Shown: positions 8,254-17,978, counted from the stretch's first letter. The stretch is 64,000 nucleotides of DNA from [Clostridium] clostridioforme AGR2157 (GCF_000424325.1 NZ_AUJR01000023.1:1-64000); one strand, 5' to 3'. The notes: generated from the letters alone by a model not told the origin. Numbers and translations: made by a program.

Positions 8254-9059
8254 GACTCATTTCCTCCCAAAGCGTCCCCTTCCCTCATTGTCCCGGGCCG
8301 GTACAGGTGCCCGCAGCGTTCATCCTCCTGCTGGGCCAGGATGGCAGCTGCTTTGGGCAGAAAGCCGCACAGCCGGTCAAGGGATGTGTTGACTACCAGC
8401 TCCCGGGGAAAGTCCACTTCCTCCAGGAGAGCGTGGGCAAAGGCGTGATTGCCCGCGTCCGCTTCGCAGTGGGCATCGCTGTTTATGATGATGCTGGTGC
8501 CGTAGTGTCTGCACAGTTCCAGCATTTTTATATAATTATTCCTTGCTCCCACGCGGAAGCTTAAGGGGTTTAAGGAACTGTTGTTTACCTCCAGAAGCTT
8601 ATGGTGTTCCCCGGCGGCAGCCACCAGTGTGTCATAGTCTATGGGGAAACGGCTGTCATCCGGGTGTCCGATAATGTGAATCAGGGGATTTTTAAGCGCC
8701 CCCAGGTAAGCGTTGGTATTCTGAAGCGCCGTGCCGCTGTGGATACAGGGGTGGTGCAGGCTGGCTATGGCATAGTCCAGGGGTTCCAGGACGCTCTGTT
8801 CCAGGTCCACGGTTCCCCCATAATCCATAATATTCAGTTCCACGCCCATCATCAGCCTGACGCCGTAAAGGGTCCTTGGCAGGACTTTGAAATTGATGAA
8901 ATGGAAGGAATGGCAGCTGCCGGGCATGGCAGGGGCATGGTCGGAGCATCCAAACAGTGACAATCCTTTGGCCGAAGCCGAGTGAACCATCTCGTAAAGG
9001 GAATTATAGGCATGGCCGCTGGCCGTTGTATGTGTGTGCAGGTCCAGTAAATCTATCAT
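8250..9059 (-). CDS. PHP-domain phosphoesterase (YcdX/histidinol-phosphatase-like)
   Basis: The 269-residue protein opens with DLHTHTTASGHAY, the first metal-binding PHP motif. Further His/Asp clusters follow (IASLHHPCIH, IIGHPDDSRFP and INSDAHCEADAG), giving a typical trinuclear metal site. The order and length match YcdX-type phosphatases. I choose the ATG at 9059 because AAAGGA precedes it; the longer form from 9086 lacks a ribosome site. It is cotranscribed with the LysR gene. The natural substrate is unknown; histidinol phosphate is possible but no his genes are nearby. Confidence 0.82.
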   Translation of the reverse strand: MIDLLDLHTHTTASGHAYNSLYEMVHSASAKGLSLFGCSDHAPAMPGSCHSFHFINFKVLPRTLYGVRLMMGVELNIMDYGGTVDLEQSVLEPLDYAIASLHHPCIHSGTALQNTNAYLGALKNPLIHIIGHPDDSRFPIDYDTLVAAAGEHHKLLEVNNSSLNPLSFRVGARNNYIKMLELCRHYGTSIIINSDAHCEADAGNHAFAHALLEEVDFPRELVVNTSLDRLCGFLPKAAAILAQQEDERCGHLYRPGTMREGDALGGNES

Positions 9060-9213
9060 GGAATGCAGGTCCTTTCTAGCGTACATTGAGACATTTTAGC
9101 CGCTGAATGCATCATATCATATTTTCAGGACAGTGAAAAGGCGTAAAAAGAGGATAAAAAATAAAAAAGGTATAATTTTCGTCATAAAACTATAGAAATA
9201 TTAGGTGGGTTGT

Positions 9214-9222
9214 TGATATAAT
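9214..9222 (+). promoter_or_regulatory. Extended -10 promoter before the S1-domain gene
   Basis: TTGATATAAT gives an extended TGn-TATAAT box 50 bases upstream of the ATG at 9272. No good -35 hexamer is present, as is usual for extended -10 promoters. Confidence 0.55.
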
Positions 9223-9271
9223 GGTAAGGAATATATTTTGGTAAAATGTACAGAAGGCGAGGAGAGTAATT

Positions 9272-10048
9272 ATGAGTGAAGAACTGAACAAAGAGCTGGA
9301 GAATGAAGTGACGGAAGAGGTAAAGGAGGCTGCACCCGTGGAGACCATGGAGGATTATGCGGCCGAACTGGAGGCTTCCTATAAGACCCTGAACCGGAGA
9401 CACATCGAGATTGCCGAGGGGGAGAACGGCGAGGGGGAGAAATGGGCCCGGTTCGCTCAGATGATGGAGGACAGGACCGTTGTCAAGGTTAAGATTGCCG
9501 AGGCGGTGAAGGGCGGCGTGGTCACATTCCTGGAGGAAGTGCGGGCATTCATCCCGGCATCCCAGCTGTCCACAGAGTATGTGGAGAAACTGGAGGACTG
9601 GCAGGGCAAGTATGTGGAGGCCGTCATCATCACGGTTGACCCGGAGAAGAAGAGACTGGTGCTTTCCGGACGCGAGGTGGAGAAGGAGAAGAAGGAAGCG
9701 CAGAAGAAGGAGCGCATGGCTCAGTTCAAGGCCGGGGATATCGTGGAAGGCACTGTGGACAGTATTAAGCCATACGGCGCTTTTATTAAGCTGGACGACG
9801 GCGTGGATGGACTGCTTCACATTTCCCAAATCAGCACCCAGAGAATCAAGCATCCCAGCGCAGTCCTGACCGAGGGACAGACCGTGAAGGTAAAGATTCT
9901 CTCAGCACAGGAGGGCAAGCTGAGCCTGAGCATGAAGGTTCTGGCAGAACAGCAGGCAGACAAAGAAGAGCATGAGACATTTGACTACAAGGAGACCGGT
10001 TCGGTATCCACAGGGTTAGGCGACCTGTTAAAAGGGCTTAAACTCTAG
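9272..10048 (+). CDS. S1 RNA-binding domain protein (ribosomal protein S1-like)
   Basis: The 258-residue protein has an acidic N-terminus and two S1 domains. The first (about residues 68-135) contains RAFIPASQLS. The second (about residues 150-220) contains GTVDSIKPYGAFIKLDDGVDGLLHIS, written here only as the fold signature from Gly to Ser. Full-length bacterial S1 has four to six repeats, so this is a short two-domain form found in Firmicutes. It binds RNA and may act in translation or mRNA turnover. The ribosome site is GAGGAG. The alarmone synthetase gene follows 23 bases later. Confidence 0.85.
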   Translation: MSEELNKELENEVTEEVKEAAPVETMEDYAAELEASYKTLNRRHIEIAEGENGEGEKWARFAQMMEDRTVVKVKIAEAVKGGVVTFLEEVRAFIPASQLSTEYVEKLEDWQGKYVEAVIITVDPEKKRLVLSGREVEKEKKEAQKKERMAQFKAGDIVEGTVDSIKPYGAFIKLDDGVDGLLHISQISTQRIKHPSAVLTEGQTVKVKILSAQEGKLSLSMKVLAEQQADKEEHETFDYKETGSVSTGLGDLLKGLKL

Positions 10049-10071
10049 GCTTAAGGTAAGGAGGGATAGGA

Positions 10072-10731
10072 ATGACCAATATCCCCAAAGTTGACGACCA
10101 GGTTGACCAATGGCGTTCAGTGATGTTTCTCTATGATTCAGCACTAAAAAAGGTCAATACAAAGATTGAAATATTGAACAACGAGTTTGCGAACCGTTAT
10201 GATTATAACCCTATCGAGCATATCAAATCCAGACTGAAAACAGCTGAAAGCATTGTCATGAAGCTTAAGAAGGACGGATATGAGGTGACCATTGAGAATA
10301 TGATGGAGTGCCTCAGCGATATCGCGGGTATCAGGATTATATGTTCGTTCACGTCGGATATCTATCAGATAGCCGACATGATAGCGGCTCAGGGGGACGT
10401 GACTGTCCTTCATGTAAAGGACTATATCAAGAACCCCAAGCCTAACGGATACAAGAGTTATCATATGGTAGTAACTGTGCCGGTCTATCTCACGGATGGA
10501 CCGGTGGAGACCAAGGTGGAGATTCAAATACGTTCCGTTGCCATGGATTTCTGGGCCAGTCTGGAGCATAAGATTGCGTATAAGTTCGAGGGCAATGCCC
10601 CGGAGAACCTGCTGAAGGAACTAAAGGCCTGCGCCGATATGGTGGATATGCTGGATGCCAAGATGTTTTCACTTAACGAGGCCATCACGGCATTTGCCAG
10701 GGAGCAGAAAGAAAGGTCGGAAGAATCTTAA
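10072..10731 (+). CDS. Small alarmone synthetase, GTP pyrophosphokinase family
   Basis: The 219-residue protein contains only the RelA/SpoT synthetase domain. Signature segments are HIKSRLKTAESIVMKLK, DIAGIRIICSF and NPKPNGYKSYH, followed by VEIQIRSVAMDFWASLEHKI. It has no hydrolase, TGS or ACT domain. The size matches RelQ/YjbM small alarmone synthetases, which make (p)ppGpp from ATP and GTP or GDP. The ribosome site is AAGGAGGGA. Its stop codon directly abuts the GTG of the next gene, suggesting coupling with the phosphodiesterase. Confidence 0.92.
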   Translation: MTNIPKVDDQVDQWRSVMFLYDSALKKVNTKIEILNNEFANRYDYNPIEHIKSRLKTAESIVMKLKKDGYEVTIENMMECLSDIAGIRIICSFTSDIYQIADMIAAQGDVTVLHVKDYIKNPKPNGYKSYHMVVTVPVYLTDGPVETKVEIQIRSVAMDFWASLEHKIAYKFEGNAPENLLKELKACADMVDMLDAKMFSLNEAITAFAREQKERSEES

Positions 10732-12534
10732 GTGAACCGATGGATAAAAGAAACAGACCAGGTAATTAAACTGAACCTGCGCCAGCTGGCAATTTTTGAA
10801 GTATTGTTCCGGCTGGTTGCAGGTACATTCTATATCAGGCTGGTAAACCAGCTCCTCAGGTTCTCGTTGCGCATGGCAGGATACAGTTATCTGACTATGA
10901 GTAATATGGGGGCCTTTCTTCTGCGCCCGGCAACCATTGTCTGCGCCCTGGCAGCGGCGGCCCTGGGGATGGTGCTCATGGTGGTGGAAATCGGGGGTCT
11001 TATCACTGCCTATCAGGCTGCGGCCTATTCCATGCGGGTGGATTCCGTCTACATTTTAAAGGGCGCGCTGGGCAAGGCATGGGATGCGTGCAAGGGGAGG
11101 AACTGGAAGCTTCTGCCCCTGGCTCTGGCTGATTATGTGATGATGAACAGCTATCTGCTGCTTAGGATTCTCACAAGGATAAAGCCTCTTAATTTTGTCA
11201 TGTATGAAATCCTGCATTCGCCGGCTGCCCGGCTGGGCCTGGTGATGCTGGTGGCTGCCCTGGTGCTCATAGGGATACCTACCATGCTGGTGTTCTTTGC
11301 CTGCATGATTGAGCAGAAGCAGTTTAACGACGGTTTCAGAAGGAGCATGGAGCTTTTAAAGGGACGCAGCCTCAGGGCGGTGGTCCTGCTGTTGGTTGTG
11401 AATCTGGGGCTGGCCGTGGGTCTGGTTCTCATGCATTTGGTCATTGTGGTGGTATCCGCCGTGATAGTCACCCTGTTTGTGGACAGCTATGCGGCCATGG
11501 CTGTTCTGTCAGCCGTGTGCACCAGACTGGAGCTGGTGGTGCTGTTCATAGGAGGAATATTGGCTCCCCTGGTGGACTTTGGGGCCCTGACCGTGATATA
11601 TTACCAGTATGGCATGAAAAATGCCCATGCGGCGCCCTGGGATTTTACCATGCCCTATGAGCTGCATTTTAAGAGAAAATGGATACTGACCATAACAGGG
11701 GCGCTGGCAGGAGCCAGTTTGTTTCTCATATTCGATATGGTATATAACGGTACATCTCCTGACTGGGATGTGCTGGGGCAGACAGAGGTGACGGCCCACA
11801 GGGGAAGTTCCCGGATGGCCCCGGAGAATACCATGGCGGCCATTGAGGCGGCCATGGAAGAGATGGCGGATTACAGTGAGATTGATGTACAGACAACTGC
11901 GGACGGCATCGTGGTGGTATGCCACGACCTGAACCTTAAGCGGGTGGCAGGGGTGGACCGCCGGCTGGGAACCATGACCTATGACCAGGTAAGCCGCCTG
12001 GATGTGGGAAGTCATTTCAGCCCGAAGTTTGCCGGGGAGCGTATACCCACCCTGGAGGAAGTGCTGGAAGCCTGCAAGGGCCGCATGAAGCTGAATATTG
12101 AGCTTAAGAATATAGGCAATGATTCCAGTCTGCCGGAGCAGGTGGCTGCCCTGGTCCGGGAATATGGAATGGAGGACCAGTGTGTCATCACTTCGGTTAA
12201 GCTGGGATATCTGGAGCGGGTGAAGGAGATGGCTCCTGAGCTGAGGACAGGATACATCCTGGCGGCTGCCTACGGAACGTATTACGACAATGAGTATATT
12301 GACTTCATCAGCATCCGTTCCAGCTTTGTGGGCAGGAAACTGGTGGAAGCAGCCCATGAAAAGGGCAAGGCGGTCCATGTGTGGACCGTGAACAGCAAGA
12401 CTGAGATAGAACAAATGAAACTGTTAGGCGTGGACAATATCATCACGGATTATCCGGTGCGGGCCAGGGAGATACTCTACAGTGAGGAAACCACCGAGAC
12501 GCTTATGGAATATCTGAAAATGATGCTGAGATAA
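10732..12534 (+). CDS. Membrane glycerophosphodiester phosphodiesterase
   Basis: The 600-residue protein has an N-terminal half of about 330 residues with several long hydrophobic segments (GDPD membrane domain). A C-terminal GDPD barrel begins at VTAHRGSSRMAPENT, with EIDVQTTADGIVVVCHD supplying the metal and catalytic residues. It starts with GTG immediately after the alarmone synthetase stop. Members of this two-part family cleave glycerophosphodiesters at the membrane, possibly from lipids or teichoic acid. The physiological substrate here is unknown. Confidence 0.88.
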   Translation: MNRWIKETDQVIKLNLRQLAIFEVLFRLVAGTFYIRLVNQLLRFSLRMAGYSYLTMSNMGAFLLRPATIVCALAAAALGMVLMVVEIGGLITAYQAAAYSMRVDSVYILKGALGKAWDACKGRNWKLLPLALADYVMMNSYLLLRILTRIKPLNFVMYEILHSPAARLGLVMLVAALVLIGIPTMLVFFACMIEQKQFNDGFRRSMELLKGRSLRAVVLLLVVNLGLAVGLVLMHLVIVVVSAVIVTLFVDSYAAMAVLSAVCTRLELVVLFIGGILAPLVDFGALTVIYYQYGMKNAHAAPWDFTMPYELHFKRKWILTITGALAGASLFLIFDMVYNGTSPDWDVLGQTEVTAHRGSSRMAPENTMAAIEAAMEEMADYSEIDVQTTADGIVVVCHDLNLKRVAGVDRRLGTMTYDQVSRLDVGSHFSPKFAGERIPTLEEVLEACKGRMKLNIELKNIGNDSSLPEQVAALVREYGMEDQCVITSVKLGYLERVKEMAPELRTGYILAAAYGTYYDNEYIDFISIRSSFVGRKLVEAAHEKGKAVHVWTVNSKTEIEQMKLLGVDNIITDYPVRAREILYSEETTETLMEYLKMMLR

Positions 12535-12550
12535 AAGGAGATAAAAGCAT

Positions 12551-13006
12551 ATGAGAGCAGTGGTACAGCGGGTGACGCAGGCCAGCGTGACTGTGGACGG
12601 AGAATTGTTGGGAAGGATTGGAAAAGGTTTCCTAATCCTTTTGGGAGTGGCCGACGGAGACACCAGGCAGATGGCTGAGAAGATGGCGGATAAGATTTGC
12701 CGTCTGCGGATATTTGAGGATGAAAATGGAAAAACTAACCTATCACTGGAGGATGTGGAGGGGGAACTTCTGGTGGTCAGCCAGTTTACCCTGTACGCGG
12801 ACTGCCGCAAGGGAAACAGGCCCAGCTTTATAAAGGCAGGCGCGCCCCAGATGGCGGAGTCCCTGTACAAGCATTTCATGGAGCGGTGCAGGGACCATGT
12901 GGATGTGGTGGAAAAGGGGCGGTTTGGAGCAGACATGAAGGTGGAGCTTCTCAATGACGGACCCTTTACCCTGATGCTTGACAGCCAGGAGCTGTTCGGC
13001 GAGTAG
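12551..13006 (+). CDS. dtd: D-aminoacyl-tRNA deacylase
   Basis: The 151-residue protein matches Dtd over its full length: [17 protein letters not shown] at the start, the SQFTLYAD motif in the middle and [11 protein letters not shown] at the end. The SQxTL and GP motifs form the dimeric active site that removes D-amino acids, and Gly from tRNA-Ala. It lies 16 bases after the phosphodiesterase gene with ribosome site AAAGGAG. Confidence 0.95.
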   Translation: MRAVVQRVTQASVTVDGELLGRIGKGFLILLGVADGDTRQMAEKMADKICRLRIFEDENGKTNLSLEDVEGELLVVSQFTLYADCRKGNRPSFIKAGAPQMAESLYKHFMERCRDHVDVVEKGRFGADMKVELLNDGPFTLMLDSQELFGE

Positions 13007-13098
13007 GCAGTGGGAAGAACGCGGCGGCGGGAACGCGGCGCATAACATAGTGCGGTAAGGGGCTGTAAACAGGCCCTGTTGAAAGGAGATGGCAGGAC

Positions 13099-13548
13099 AT
13101 GGCAAAGATGACGGAGACTGTGCTGTACTACAATCCGGGCAGACCGGAGACAGTGAAGCATGTGGCTATGATGAAGAGCGTGCTGGTCCGCATGGGCGTG
13201 CGCATAAAGAATATAGGACCGGAACAGGTCCTGGAAAAGGTTGGATATCTTGCCGGGATGGATGGCTATGAGGCTGCGGGAAGCAGTGCCGGGGCGGAAG
13301 GAACCGGGGCGGAAGGGACCGGGGCAGGGCCGGGTGAGCTTCCGGTCATACCGGAGGAGGTCATGGTATTAAAACAGTTCTCAGGCCAGAGACTGGACAT
13401 GCTGCTGTCAGGACTGCGCAGGGCCGGTGTGCCCAGGATTGCCCTGAAGGCAGTGCTGACAGAACATAACAGTGACTGGACCTTCTACCATCTGTACCAG
13501 GAATTAAAGGAAGAACACGAGACCATGACAGCAGGGCAGCAGTCATGA
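13099..13548 (+). CDS. DUF3783 domain protein
   Basis: The 149-residue protein has an N-terminal part beginning ETVLYYNPG and a C-terminal DUF3783-like part ending in LTEHNSDWTFYHLYQEL. A low-complexity linker rich in Gly, Ala and Glu (about residues 58-78) separates them. The function of the family is unknown. The gene overlaps the VWA gene by four bases (ATGA), so the two are probably translated together. The ribosome site is AAAGGAG. Confidence 0.75.
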   Translation: MAKMTETVLYYNPGRPETVKHVAMMKSVLVRMGVRIKNIGPEQVLEKVGYLAGMDGYEAAGSSAGAEGTGAEGTGAGPGELPVIPEEVMVLKQFSGQRLDMLLSGLRRAGVPRIALKAVLTEHNSDWTFYHLYQELKEEHETMTAGQQS

Positions 13549-15023
13549 CAGACCCTACCAGGAAAAGGCAGCTGGAGGAACTGGACCAGGTGACATTGTG
13601 TGCCAGGATTCTCTGCCAGGCCAGAAGTGAGCTGTATGTGAACATGAAGTTTCTGGATGTGTCCCTCAGCAGTCTGGGCTTTGAGGCTGACTGGGCAAGA
13701 GAGGGACTGGGGACGGACGGGCATCTGATTTACTATGGGCCGGATTATCTGCTGGGCCTGTATAAAAGGGGGAGGACGCTGGTAAACCGCGGGTATCTCC
13801 ATATGCTGTTCCACTGTCTGTTCTGCCATATGTATACACGGAAGGACAGGGATAAGGGATACTGGGATCTGTCCTGCGACATTGCCATGGAGTACGTCAT
13901 TGACGGACTATACCAGAAATGTGTCTATGTGCCAAGGAGCGCCCTTAGGAGAGAGATATATATCAGACTTGAGAAGGCTCTGGCGGAAAAAGGGCCGGCA
14001 GGAAAAACAGCGGTAGGGAAAGCAGCGAAGGGGAGTGCGGCGGAAGGGAAAGCAGGCCGCAGTGATTCTGCCGTCACGCCGGTCCTGACAGCGGAGCGGA
14101 TTTACAGAGCCCTTTTGGAGATGGAACTTCCTGAACGCCGCCTGGACATGCTGAAGGCGGAATTCTTTGTGGACAGCCATGATCTGTGGGAGCAGGAGGA
14201 CAGCCCCAAAATCGCCCGGTCCAGGCAGAACCAATGGAATGATAACCGGGAAAAGATGCAGACGGAGCTGGAAACCGGTTCAAAGGATGCGTCTGAGGAC
14301 AACCGGAGCCTGCTGGAGGAAGTGCGGGTGGAAAACCGGGAGAGATACGACTACAGCCGGTTCCTGCAAAAGTTTGCGGTTCTGAAGGAAGAAATGCAGG
14401 TGGACCCGGATTCATTTGACTATGCATTTTATACCTACGGCCTGTCCCTCTACGGCAATATGCCCCTCATCGAGCCCCTGGAGTCCAGAGAGGTTTACCG
14501 GGTGGAGGATTTTGCCATTGTCATCGATACGTCCATGTCCTGTTCCGGGGAGCTGGTGAGGCGGTTCCTGGAAGAGACTTACGACGTGCTGTCTGAGACT
14601 GAGAGTTATTTTAAGAAGGTCCATTTACACATCATACAGTGTGATGATGCGGTGCAGTCAGACGTGCTGGTCACAAGCCAGGAGGAACTGAAGGCTTATA
14701 TGAATGATTTCGAGATTAGAGGAAGGGGGGGAACGGATTTCAGACCGGCATTTGAATATGTGAACGGGCTTAAGAAAAGCCGTCAGGCAGCCTCCCTCAA
14801 GGGGCTTATTTATTTCACGGACGGCAAGGGAATCTATCCGGTTCAGGCCCCTTCCTACGACACGGCCTTTGTGTTCATCGAGAATATGTTTTCCGATGAA
14901 TCCGTGCCTCCCTGGGCTATGAAAGTGGTGCTGGAGGAGGAACAGCTCATGGAGTACCGAACGGGAAACAGGAATGGGGAAATGGAGGCAGACCGGGACA
15001 GCAGGAACGGACATGGACAATAG
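13545..15023 (+). CDS. VWA-like domain protein (DUF2201 putative metallopeptidase)
   Basis: The 492-residue protein has an N-terminal DUF2201-type region with HMLFHCLFCHMY, resembling a degenerate zinc-peptidase helix. The C-terminal VWA-like domain from about residue 320 has the MIDAS-like DTSMSCSGE, and later GGTDFRPAF. It is followed 44 bases later by a MoxR AAA ATPase. This MoxR-VWA pairing is a recognised chaperone-like module that remodels or activates partner proteins. The partner is unknown. An Ala/Lys/Gly-rich insert lies near residues 145-165. Confidence 0.82.
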   Translation: MTDPTRKRQLEELDQVTLCARILCQARSELYVNMKFLDVSLSSLGFEADWAREGLGTDGHLIYYGPDYLLGLYKRGRTLVNRGYLHMLFHCLFCHMYTRKDRDKGYWDLSCDIAMEYVIDGLYQKCVYVPRSALRREIYIRLEKALAEKGPAGKTAVGKAAKGSAAEGKAGRSDSAVTPVLTAERIYRALLEMELPERRLDMLKAEFFVDSHDLWEQEDSPKIARSRQNQWNDNREKMQTELETGSKDASEDNRSLLEEVRVENRERYDYSRFLQKFAVLKEEMQVDPDSFDYAFYTYGLSLYGNMPLIEPLESREVYRVEDFAIVIDTSMSCSGELVRRFLEETYDVLSETESYFKKVHLHIIQCDDAVQSDVLVTSQEELKAYMNDFEIRGRGGTDFRPAFEYVNGLKKSRQAASLKGLIYFTDGKGIYPVQAPSYDTAFVFIENMFSDESVPPWAMKVVLEEEQLMEYRTGNRNGEMEADRDSRNGHGQ

Positions 15024-15067
15024 AAACAGGGATGCATTGATTATCCCACAGAGCAGGAGAACAGGAT

Positions 15068-16636
15068 ATGAATATTAAGCGGGCTAAGGAAGAGATAAAG
15101 GATACCATTGAAGCTTACCTTTTAAAGGATGAGAATGGGGAGTACGTCATACCATCCATACGGCAGAGGCCGGTGCTGCTTATCGGTCCTCCCGGAGTGG
15201 GAAAGACCCAGATAATGGAGCAGATATCCAGGGAATGCAGGATTGGCCTGATATCCTATACCATCACCCATCACACCAGACAGAGCGCGGTGGGCCTTCC
15301 CTTCATCGAGAAAAAGACCTATGGAGACAGGGAGTATGCGGTGACGGAGTACACCATGAGTGAGATTGTGGCTTCCATCTATGACCGGATGGAGGAAACA
15401 GGACTTAAGGAAGGGATTCTCTTTATCGATGAAATCAACTGCGTATCCGAAACCCTGGCTCCGACTATGCTGCAGTTTCTCCAGTGCAAGACCTTTGGAA
15501 GCCATAAGATACCGGAGGGCTGGATTATCGCTGCTGCCGGCAACCCGCCGGAGTATAACAAGTCTGTGAGGGAATTCGATGTGGTCACCCTGGACCGGAT
15601 TAAGCGGATTGACGTGGAGCCGGATTTGGGGGTGTGGAAGGAGTATGCATATGCTGAGAATATCCATCCGGCCATTATCTCCTATCTCAGCATCAAGGGA
15701 CAGAATTTTTGCCAGATAGAGACAACGGTAGACGGAAAACTGTTCGCCACCCCAAGGGGCTGGGAGGACTTATCCCAGTTGATCCTTGTCTATGAGAGGC
15801 TGGACAAAAGGGCTGACAGGGATGTGATCAGCCAGTATATTCAGCATCCCAGAATCGCAAAGGATTTTGCCAATTATCTGGAACTGTATTATAAATATCA
15901 GAATGAATATCAGGTGGATGAGATTTTGCGGGGCAACATACGGGAGGAGCTGTGCGACCGGGTAGCCAGGGCGCCCTTTGATGAGCGTCTCAGTGTTACA
16001 GGCCTGCTTTTGTCCAAGCTGGCCGAAGGGTTTAGGAAACTGTGGGATAAGAATGCTTTCATGGAACTTCTGATGGAGCAGCTTAAGAGATACCGCCAGG
16101 AGATGGCAGGCAGGGCGGAAAAGTCTGTGAACGGCGTGATGCCGGAACAGGCCGAAATGCCGGAACAGGCTGAAATGCCGGATAAATCCGGAGCGCCTGC
16201 CATGGTTCTTGAGTACCTGGCTCAGGAGCTGGAGAAGGAGCGTCTCCACAGGAAGAAAAGCGGACTGTCAGGAAGGCGGGAGGACCGCCTGTGGATGAGC
16301 GTGCGAATCATGCTGGAGGAATATGCCCAGCAGATGAGAAAGGAAGCCATTGATGACAGGGAGCAGGCCTGGGAATGGGTGCGCGGGAAATTCATGGAGC
16401 ACAGCGACTGCTATGAGGCCATGAAGGAGGATTGCGGCAGCTGTCTGGAACACGCCTTTGACTTTATGGAAGCAGCCTTTGGAAACGGCCAGGAAATGGT
16501 CATATTTGTCACGGAGCTGAATACCAGCGAGGCGTGTGTGCGGTTCCTGAATGAATATGAGTGTGAACGTTATTACCAGTATAATAAGGAGCTGCTCTTT
16601 GATGAACAGGAGCTGGCCATAAGGAAGAAGCTGTGA
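15068..16636 (+). CDS. MoxR-type AAA+ ATPase
   Basis: The 522-residue protein has Walker A LIGPPGVGKTQ at about residue 36 and Walker B ILFIDEIN with sensor-1 AAGNPPEYNKS. The C-terminal helical region is long. A short tandem repeat (PEQAEM twice, then PDKSG) occurs at about residues 360-374. It works with the VWA protein encoded upstream. The stop codon marks the point where an unrelated remnant begins on the opposite strand. Confidence 0.88.
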   Translation: MNIKRAKEEIKDTIEAYLLKDENGEYVIPSIRQRPVLLIGPPGVGKTQIMEQISRECRIGLISYTITHHTRQSAVGLPFIEKKTYGDREYAVTEYTMSEIVASIYDRMEETGLKEGILFIDEINCVSETLAPTMLQFLQCKTFGSHKIPEGWIIAAAGNPPEYNKSVREFDVVTLDRIKRIDVEPDLGVWKEYAYAENIHPAIISYLSIKGQNFCQIETTVDGKLFATPRGWEDLSQLILVYERLDKRADRDVISQYIQHPRIAKDFANYLELYYKYQNEYQVDEILRGNIREELCDRVARAPFDERLSVTGLLLSKLAEGFRKLWDKNAFMELLMEQLKRYRQEMAGRAEKSVNGVMPEQAEMPEQAEMPDKSGAPAMVLEYLAQELEKERLHRKKSGLSGRREDRLWMSVRIMLEEYAQQMRKEAIDDREQAWEWVRGKFMEHSDCYEAMKEDCGSCLEHAFDFMEAAFGNGQEMVIFVTELNTSEACVRFLNEYECERYYQYNKELLFDEQELAIRKKL

Positions 16637-16958
16637 TGGAAAAAACAGTACTCTGCTACTTTCGTCTCATTATACACTTCTCTGTCCAGGTCACCCAGCT
16701 TGCTGGATACAAGCATGGCTACCATAACATCAACGCCAACATTCATAAGTGTTCTGAGCATTCCTGAGAACCAGTCAATACCAATAAGTATTGCGATACT
16801 TTCCAATGGCAGTCCCAGCGAGGAGGCAAGGAAGGTATACACGATTACGGAACCTCCCGGCACAACGATAGTTCCCATGCACATCAGACATGACAGCAGG
16901 ATGGCCATTCCCATTTGATAGGTGGTCAGCTGGATTCCTGTGGACTGTGCCTTGTACT
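16637..16958 (-). pseudogene. C-terminal remnant of a sodium:dicarboxylate (DAACS) symporter
   Basis: The minus-strand frame reads AQSTGIQLTTYQMGMA, then CMGTIVVPGGSVIVYTFLA, then IGIDWFSGMLRTLMNVGVD. This is the conserved last transmembrane part of glutamate/dicarboxylate symporters of the DAACS family. Only about 105 residues remain: an in-frame stop lies just upstream of the homologous part, and the 3' end runs into the moxR gene. It cannot make a working transporter. Confidence 0.75.
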
Positions 16959-17267
16959 AACATTTTGTTTCACGTTCTCATGTCCTGTATGCCTGTATTT
17001 TAAGGCACAAAGTCTTTTGGAACAATGACAGCAGCTTGAGGAGATTTTGGGATTTTTTATCTAAAGTGTATAATAAAGGGCTGCCGCCGCCGTGGTAGCC
17101 GTACTCAGGGGCCTCTTTGCTGCTTATTATCATGGGACTCCGGTTTTGCGTAACTGGCGGGCGCTGCCCATTTCTGCATATAAATGGAAAACGGGATAAA
17201 ATAACTATACGGGGATTGCGGTTTGTGTTACTATTAGACATATAAGAACGGATGGGAGATGACCGAT
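16959..17267. other. Intergenic stretch without a recognised gene
   Basis: No convincing reading frame or RNA was recognised in these roughly 300 bases. A TATAAT occurs at 17069-17074 with a poor -35 region. TTGCGG and CATATA 17 bases apart near 17216-17244 may serve the downstream MBL gene. The stretch may hold further decayed sequence belonging to the transporter remnant. Confidence 0.4.
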
Positions 17268-17978
17268 ATGAAGATAACGTATATCCATCACAGCAGTTTT
17301 ATGGCGGAGCTTGACCATGCCGTACTTCTGTTTGACTATTTTGAGGGAAACATTCCGGAAACAGACAGGGGCAAGCCTCTGTTTGTGTTTGCCAGCCACC
17401 GGCATGGAGACCATTTTTCCCGTTCCATATTTGATTTGGAGGAAAGACGCGGGAATGTGACCTATGTGCTGTCCGATGATATCTGGACAAGGCAGGTGCC
17501 GGATGACCTTCTGGGCAGAACCATATTCCTTGGACCGGGGGAGGAAGTGAGCCTGAAGGACGGAGCCGGGAATCCGGTGGACATCCAGGCGTTTAAGTCC
17601 ACGGACGAGGGGGTGGCCTTTCTGGTCAGCCTGGAGGGCAGGACCATTTACCATGCAGGCGATTTGAACAATTGGGTATGGGAGGGTGAGCCGGAGGCGG
17701 ACAACCGCAGGATGAGTGAAAATTTTCACCGGGAAATGGACAAGCTGGCAGGACGCCATATCGATGTGGCCTTTATGCTCATTGACCCGAGACAGGAGAA
17801 GGATTTTTACCTGGGAATGGATGACTTTATGAGAATGGTGGGGGCGGACGTGGTGTTCCCCATGCATTTCTGGGAGGACTTTCAGGCGGCTGCCAGATTT
17901 AAGGCCCTGGCCTGCGCCGATGGGTATAAGGACAGGATACGGGAGATACACAGGCGGGGAGAGGAATTCCTTGTGTGA
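17268..17978 (+). CDS. MBL-fold metal-dependent hydrolase
   Basis: The 236-residue protein has the metallo-beta-lactamase motif SHRHGDHFS near residue 45. Further metal ligands probably lie in YHAGDLNNW and VVFPMHFWEDF. It resembles the UlaG/L-ascorbate-lactonase-like side of the superfamily more than the beta-lactamases. I place the start at 17268, where GGGAG is properly spaced; an ATG three codons earlier overlaps the ribosome site. The substrate is unknown. Confidence 0.8.
   Translation: MKITYIHHSSFMAELDHAVLLFDYFEGNIPETDRGKPLFVFASHRHGDHFSRSIFDLEERRGNVTYVLSDDIWTRQVPDDLLGRTIFLGPGEEVSLKDGAGNPVDIQAFKSTDEGVAFLVSLEGRTIYHAGDLNNWVWEGEPEADNRRMSENFHREMDKLAGRHIDVAFMLIDPRQEKDFYLGMDDFMRMVGADVVFPMHFWEDFQAAARFKALACADGYKDRIREIHRRGEEFLV

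Noticed and set aside
9182-9853. Minus-strand frame of 223 codons opposite the S1-domain gene
   Set aside because: It is the antisense shadow of a well-supported gene; the product is Leu/His-rich without a domain and has no ribosome site.
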